This document shows, one piece after another, positions 60,349 to 64,000 of a stretch of DNA of 64,000 nucleotides (positions within the stretch are counted from its first letter, which is position 1; each line of letters starts with the position of its first letter). The stretch is from NCBI GenBank assembly GCA_964509335.1, contig CAZDXB010000001.1, positions 186,001-250,000 on the forward strand, written 5' to 3'. The notes under the pieces were generated by a model. It had not been told where the DNA came from, made no database searches, and saw only the letters and a list, made by a program, of their open reading frames with translations. The position numbers were made by a program, and so were the translations under genes. The DNA comes from CAZDXB01 sp964509335. GTDB lineage: Bacteria; Bacteroidota; Ignavibacteria; Kapaibacteriales; UBA2268.

Positions 60349-61680
60349 ATGAATATTGCGGCGATAGTAGGGAGACCAAACGTAGGCAAATCGACCTTGT
60401 TTAACAGGTTGATAGGGCGAAGGAGCGCGATTATCGAATCCGTTCCGGGCGTAACGCGCGATAGAATATACGACGAGACGGAATGGAACGGCAAGAATTT
60501 TACCGTTATCGACACGGGCGGCTTCATCCCGGGCGCGGAAAACACGATGGAGCGAGCCGTAAGAGAACAAGCGCAAATAGCAATCGAAGAAGCCGGCGTC
60601 GTCATTTTCCTTTGCGACGGCAGAGATGGAATCACCGCCTTCGACAGCGACATAGCCGCTATACTGAGAAACTCGTCTAAAAAGACCGTTCTGACAATAA
60701 ACAAATGCGACAACGAGAAGCAAGACCAAAACGCATACGAATTCTATAATCTAGGGTTGGGCGAACCTTTCCCTATTTCCGCTATTAACGGAAGAGGCAC
60801 GGGCGATTTTCTCGACGAAGTAAGCTCGCACTTCGATTTAGTTCCTGAAGAAGAAAAAGACCTTAGATTGAAAATAGCGATAATCGGTAGGCCTAATTCC
60901 GGCAAGTCAACTTTATCGAACGCTTTTATTGGCGCGGAACGGTCGATTGTAACGGAAATGCCCGGCACGACGAGAGATTCGATAGATACGACAATTAAGT
61001 ATAAAGACAACGAAATCGTGTTGATAGACACCGCCGGCTTGAGAAAAAGGAGCAGAATAAAAGAGAACGTAGAGCTTTACAGCGTTTTACGGACAGCCGC
61101 GGCGATAAAACGCTCCGACGTCTCAGTCGTTTTATTGGACGCTATTAGAGGCTTCGACGAACAGGATAAGAAAATAATCAATCAAGTAACCGACGCCCGC
61201 AAAGGAATTATCGTAGCGATTAATAAATGGGATTTAGCGCCTAAAGACCAAGATTACGCCAAAGAATACAGAGAGTTATTTTACGAGCAGATGAAAACGC
61301 ATTATTACGCTCCAGTCGTAATTATTTCCGCTAAAAACAAAAGAGGGATTTACAAAATTCTCGATTTAGCCGAGAAAATCAAACAAAACCGAGCGAAAAG
61401 AATAAAAACGTCGGTTTTGAACGGAAAACTGTTGGAAGAGTTAAAAAACACTTCTCCCCCAGCCGTTAGAGGCAAAGACTTACGTATTAATTTTATTACG
61501 CAGGTAAAAAGCGAGCCGCCTCTGTTTGTTTTCTTTTGCAATTACCCGGAATTAATTCCCGACTCCTACAAAAGATTCCTAGAACGAAAAATTAGAGAAC
61601 TATTCGATTTCGAAGGCGCGCCTATATCGTTTTTATTTCGCAAAAAGAACGTTAAATGGGAAGAGCGGGACGCGTATTAG
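60349..61680 (+). CDS. der: Ribosome-assembly GTPase Der (EngA)
   Basis: 443 aa, typical. Two GTPase domains in tandem: the first with AIVGRPNVGKSTLFNRLIG, VIDTGGF and NKCD; the second with IAIIGRPNSGKSTLSNAFIG, DTAGLRKRSRI and INKWDLAPK; then a C-terminal KH-like domain (INFITQVKSEPPLFVFFCNY, SFLFRKKNVKWEER). Der binds the 50S subunit and is essential in most bacteria. No ribosome binding site is obvious before the ATG. A MITE-like element follows the gene. Confidence 0.95.
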   Translation: MNIAAIVGRPNVGKSTLFNRLIGRRSAIIESVPGVTRDRIYDETEWNGKNFTVIDTGGFIPGAENTMERAVREQAQIAIEEAGVVIFLCDGRDGITAFDSDIAAILRNSSKKTVLTINKCDNEKQDQNAYEFYNLGLGEPFPISAINGRGTGDFLDEVSSHFDLVPEEEKDLRLKIAIIGRPNSGKSTLSNAFIGAERSIVTEMPGTTRDSIDTTIKYKDNEIVLIDTAGLRKRSRIKENVELYSVLRTAAAIKRSDVSVVLLDAIRGFDEQDKKIINQVTDARKGIIVAINKWDLAPKDQDYAKEYRELFYEQMKTHYYAPVVIISAKNKRGIYKILDLAEKIKQNRAKRIKTSVLNGKLLEELKNTSPPAVRGKDLRINFITQVKSEPPLFVFFCNYPELIPDSYKRFLERKIRELFDFEGAPISFLFRKKNVKWEERDAY

Positions 61681-61694
61681 AAATTGAAGTTCAA

Positions 61695-61854
61695 GTAGGG
61701 GCTGTCTCAAAACTCAATTATATCGAATTTCGAACCCTTCGGGTAAACCCGAAGGTCGACATAAACACGCGACTAGCGCGTGATTCCAAAGAAACGTCAA
61801 CCTCAAGGTTTACCTTGAGGGGAAGCAAAATCCTACTTTTGATACAGCCCCTAC
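61695..61854. mobile_element. MITE-like element with 18-bp terminal inverted repeats
   Basis: The 160-bp segment starts GTAGGGGCTGTCTCAAAA (61695-61712) and ends TTTTGATACAGCCCCTAC (61837-61854); the ends match at 17 of 18 positions when inverted. The TGTCTCAAAA-like end recalls IS1182/IS4-group ends. Inside are three hairpins: CCTTCGGGT (61736-61744) with ACCCGAAGG, CACGCG (61766-61771) with CGCGTG, CCTCAAGGT (61801-61809) with ACCTTGAGG (61812-61820). No transposase, so it is a non-mobile or trans-mobilised element. A 73-codon frame across it is not a real gene. Confidence 0.65.
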
Positions 61855-61919
61855 ATTTTTTCAACCTCAAAAATTGAAATTTAAAATCTTTCATAACTAC
61901 TTAAATATTACAACGCTCC

Positions 61920-62786
61920 TCAATCCATTTGCGGTTCTACGTGTATCGTTGCGACAATGTTTTTCTTCTCGTAAATCAACTCTTCCATTTTCTTCGAAAT
62001 TCTGTGCGATTCATCGACTCTAAGGTCTCGCGGCAGTCTGATATGCAAGGTTAATTCTTTAACGCCGCCGTAGTCATGTATCTTTAAATTATGGATGTCG
62101 GAAACTGTACTATCGGAATTATTTATTATTTCGACGATTTCTTTTTTTAACTGTTTTGAAGCTTTTCGCCCGAGTAAAAAGTTGGCGGAATTTTTCAAAA
62201 TATCGACAGCGGCGTATAATATTAGAAGCGCTACAGCTATCGCCAAGGCTCCGTCGAGCCAAACTATTTCCTTGCCGAATATAGCGCCAACTACTATAAC
62301 CAAAGTCGTAATAGCGTCCGACCTGTGATGCCAACCGTCGGCGCGAAGTGAATCCGAATTTATTTTTTTGCCGACTCTGTATGATATTTGAGCCATCGCT
62401 TCCTTGAGAAGTATCGAAAGAGAAAAAACGAGCAGAACAAAAATTGAATATTGCGGCGAAACAGGATTATTAATTCTATTAACGCCTTCGACTACAAAAT
62501 CGAACGCTATCATTGCCAAGATTGTGGCTATGATAATAGCGGCAATAGATTCCGCTCTGCCGTGTCCGTATGGATGATTTTTATCGGGCGGCTTCGAGCC
62601 TATCCAAATCCCGACTATTACTATAACGGAAGTGAAAGTGTCGGTAAGAGTGTGCCAAGCGTCGGCGGTCATAGCTATAGAGTTTGCCGTTGTCCCCGCC
62701 CAATACTTAATAGCAAAAAGCAAAACGTTCAAGCCGGCAGAAAGCCATCCGACTAAATATCCAATATTTTGCTTATTAAAAGCCAT
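61920..62786 (-). CDS. Cation diffusion facilitator (CDF) transporter
   Basis: 288 aa from the ATG at 62786. I prefer this start because it overlaps the stop of the upstream gene (TAATG) and gives the normal length; the frame is open 15 codons further, into the neighbour. Six membrane helices with the metal-binding pairs HTLTDTFTSV and DGWHHRSDAITT, the cytoplasmic C-terminal domain (VSDIHNLKIHDYGGVKELTL, VAHIHVEPQ-like VATIHVEPQ). CDF proteins export zinc, iron or cobalt using protons. The metal is not determinable from sequence. Confidence 0.87.
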   Translation of the reverse strand: MAFNKQNIGYLVGWLSAGLNVLLFAIKYWAGTTANSIAMTADAWHTLTDTFTSVIVIVGIWIGSKPPDKNHPYGHGRAESIAAIIIATILAMIAFDFVVEGVNRINNPVSPQYSIFVLLVFSLSILLKEAMAQISYRVGKKINSDSLRADGWHHRSDAITTLVIVVGAIFGKEIVWLDGALAIAVALLILYAAVDILKNSANFLLGRKASKQLKKEIVEIINNSDSTVSDIHNLKIHDYGGVKELTLHIRLPRDLRVDESHRISKKMEELIYEKKNIVATIHVEPQMD

Positions 62787-63562
62787 TACTTGACGATTAC
62801 CTTTACGTTGGGATATTTGGGCGTGAACCACTCATTTTTACCGTTTACTTTTCTTCTCTCTCGTTTGCGGCGGGGGCTAACGACTCTCACGTCCTTATCA
62901 AATTCGGCGTCTTTTAAATATATTCTCTTGGATTTCAAGTATTGTTTAAACGCCTCTATCCTGTCGTCCAACAACATTCCCAACCGCTTTTTCGCCGAAA
63001 ACCATCGGCGGCGATAGTATTTCTTGCCTTTGCTGTTCGTTTTCTCCACTTTGATTCGCTTGCCCTTTAGCCAAGAGTCGTAAGAGGAAAAGACGAATTT
63101 CAGCTTGGTTCCGGGATTTAAATTCAAAAAATACTCCAAATATTGGAACGTATCCGCTAAAGAATCCTCAATAACGGATTCGTTCGGTTCGAAAATCTTG
63201 GCTTCGTATATAACGTCGCCCTTTTTTATCGGTTTCAAAAAGAAATCTTTTTCGATTTCTTCGTATTTACTTATGTCGGGCGTTTGAATAGCGTTCGTAT
63301 CCGCGATATAATTTTTAAACGCTATGTAGTAAGTCTTGCCGGCAGTTAATACTTGTTGATATTTACCGTCGCTTGCGTTCGATTTGCAGATTGTTTTGCG
63401 ACCGTTCGGCTGTCCGAATAGTATCTGAACGGCTACCGGTTCTTTTGTCCCATTCTCCAGCGTTTGCCCTTTGAATAGAATAACCGTAGATTTCAATTCG
63501 CTAACGTTAAAAGCCAACGCCGCCGCTATTACCAACGCTAATTTCAAACTTTTACTTTTCAT
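62786..63562 (-). CDS. Secreted protein of unknown function, weakly OmpA-like end
   Basis: 258 aa from the ATG at 63562 (MKSKSLKLALVIAAALAF); the frame is open ten more codons. Signal peptide, then a beta-rich part (FKGQTLENGTKEPVAVQILF, AGKTYYIAFKNYIADT) and a basic C-terminal half (RRRWFSAKKRLGMLLDDRI, EAFKQYLKSKRIYLKDAEFD) with a faint OmpA-like D..I..Y..SK..GI order. I do not claim a family. The stop overlaps the start of the CDF transporter by one base. Confidence 0.55.
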   Translation of the reverse strand: MKSKSLKLALVIAAALAFNVSELKSTVILFKGQTLENGTKEPVAVQILFGQPNGRKTICKSNASDGKYQQVLTAGKTYYIAFKNYIADTNAIQTPDISKYEEIEKDFFLKPIKKGDVIYEAKIFEPNESVIEDSLADTFQYLEYFLNLNPGTKLKFVFSSYDSWLKGKRIKVEKTNSKGKKYYRRRWFSAKKRLGMLLDDRIEAFKQYLKSKRIYLKDAEFDKDVRVVSPRRKRERRKVNGKNEWFTPKYPNVKVIVK

Positions 63563-63627
63563 ATTTATTGTTCTTTTATTTAAAAAAAGCAAAATAAGAA
63601 AGCGAGCTTAAATAACAAACGCGAAAA

Positions 63628-63660
63628 ACCTTCCGAAGGTTCGAGACCCTCGGAAGGTTA
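63628..63660 (-). terminator. Intrinsic terminator after the aldolase gene
   Basis: On the minus strand AACCTTCCGA pairs with TCGGAAGGTT (10 bp; plus-strand 63628-63637 and 63651-63660), followed by TTTTTCGCG. It ends the aldolase gene, which stops at 63691. Confidence 0.72.
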
Positions 63661-63690
63661 GTATATTCGCTGAAATAATTTTCGCTCCGA

Positions 63691-64000
63691 TTATACCGGT
63701 TTTATATCGTCGCAGAGATAAACGTCTTGGACGGTATTGAGCAGTTTGATTCCTTCGTCCATAGGTCGTTGGAAGGATTTCCTGCCCGTTATCAATCCCA
63801 TACCGCCTGCTTTCTTGTTGACAACAGCAGTGGCGCAGACTTCCTGAAAGTCGTTATCTCCCGAAGCTCCGCCGCTGTTTATCAAGCCTATTCTGCCCAT
63901 ATAGGTATTGGCTATTTGATAGCGGCATAGGTCAACGGGATGGTCGCTTGTTAACTCGCTGTAAATCCTTTCGTCGTATTTGCCGTATTTGCCTTCTTTG
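63691..64000 (-). CDS. Class I fructose-bisphosphate aldolase (DhnA/FbaB type), C-terminal part only
   Basis: Open to the right edge. The visible 103 residues read KYGKYDERIYSELTSDHPVD, CRYQIANTYMGRIGLINSGG, ASGDNDFQEVCATAVVNKKA, GGMGLITGRKSFQRPMDEGI and end KLLNTVQDVYL, then CDDIKPV. NSGGASGDNDF and GGMGLITGRKSFQRP are hallmarks of the archaeal/bacterial class I aldolase family (DhnA/FbaB), which splits fructose-1,6-bisphosphate in glycolysis and gluconeogenesis. The catalytic lysine lies outside the window. The start is missing. Confidence 0.85.
   Translation of the reverse strand, partial: KEGKYGKYDERIYSELTSDHPVDLCRYQIANTYMGRIGLINSGGASGDNDFQEVCATAVVNKKAGGMGLITGRKSFQRPMDEGIKLLNTVQDVYLCDDIKPV

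Noticed and set aside
61656..61877. 73-codon frame across the MITE-like element
   Set aside because: It begins inside der and runs through the inverted repeats and hairpins, which explain it.
1..64000. tRNA or rRNA genes
   Set aside because: I looked through the gaps for cloverleaf arms, GTTCGA-type T-loops with CCA and rRNA-like sequence and found none.

Overview
This window comes from an anaerobic or facultative member of the Bacteroidota/Chlorobiota group (FCB group). An Ignavibacteria- or Kapabacteria-like lineage is my best guess. The evidence is three secreted proteins with type IX secretion (Por) C-terminal sorting domains, many Bacteroidota-style secreted and lipoproteins, a OstA-like outer-membrane biogenesis protein, a promoter that fits the TTTG-N19-TAnnTTTG consensus exactly, and a flavoprotein-rubredoxin (Hrb-type) oxygen-defence protein. 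The DNA is moderately AT-rich, and the four-base word GATC is almost missing from it (five copies found by eye in 64 kb).

Layout. 0-6.4 kb: secreted proteins, a methionine-type aminotransferase, tadA-rsmI, a cysteine synthase behind a probable cysteine-codon transcription attenuator, and tmk. 6.4-13.3 kb: a type IX-secreted metalloprotease, proline dehydrogenase, an endo/exonuclease/phosphatase lipoprotein and a YfhO-like membrane protein. 13.4-23.4 kb: yqeY-mutS2 converging on a giant VWA-WD40 type IX substrate, then rpe and a LonB-like protease. 23.6-31 kb: a VPS10/BNR propeller protein, an AT-rich accessory island (three-gene toxin-antitoxin-like module with a frameshifted last gene, plus an orphan HI0074-like protein) and a two-gene secreted-protein operon. 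31-38 kb: aromatic amino acid decarboxylase, ppdK, a lytic transglycosylase, an OmpR-type regulator and a rhamnulose-phosphate-type aldolase. 38-44.8 kb: a methionine-synthesis/MTHFR fusion, macro-domain and OstA operon, an amidase and a 4TM-LytTR regulator. 45-51 kb: nitronate monooxygenase-like protein, hslO, a VIT-VWA-TonB_C-FKBP-like fusion, a cluster of palindromic repeats and Hrb. 51-64 kb: TPR proteins, a frameshifted mini-lipoprotein, a porin, a LolC/E permease, coaBC, der, a MITE-like element, a CDF transporter and the 3' part of a class I aldolase.

Most of the window is core metabolism, information processing and envelope biogenesis. The less ordinary signals are the attenuator before the cysteine synthase, the AT-rich accessory island at 27.1-28.8 kb, several families of short palindromic repeats in the gaps, a 160-bp element with terminal inverted repeats at 61.7 kb, and the near absence of GATC. 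I saw no tRNA, rRNA, CRISPR array, transposase or prophage.
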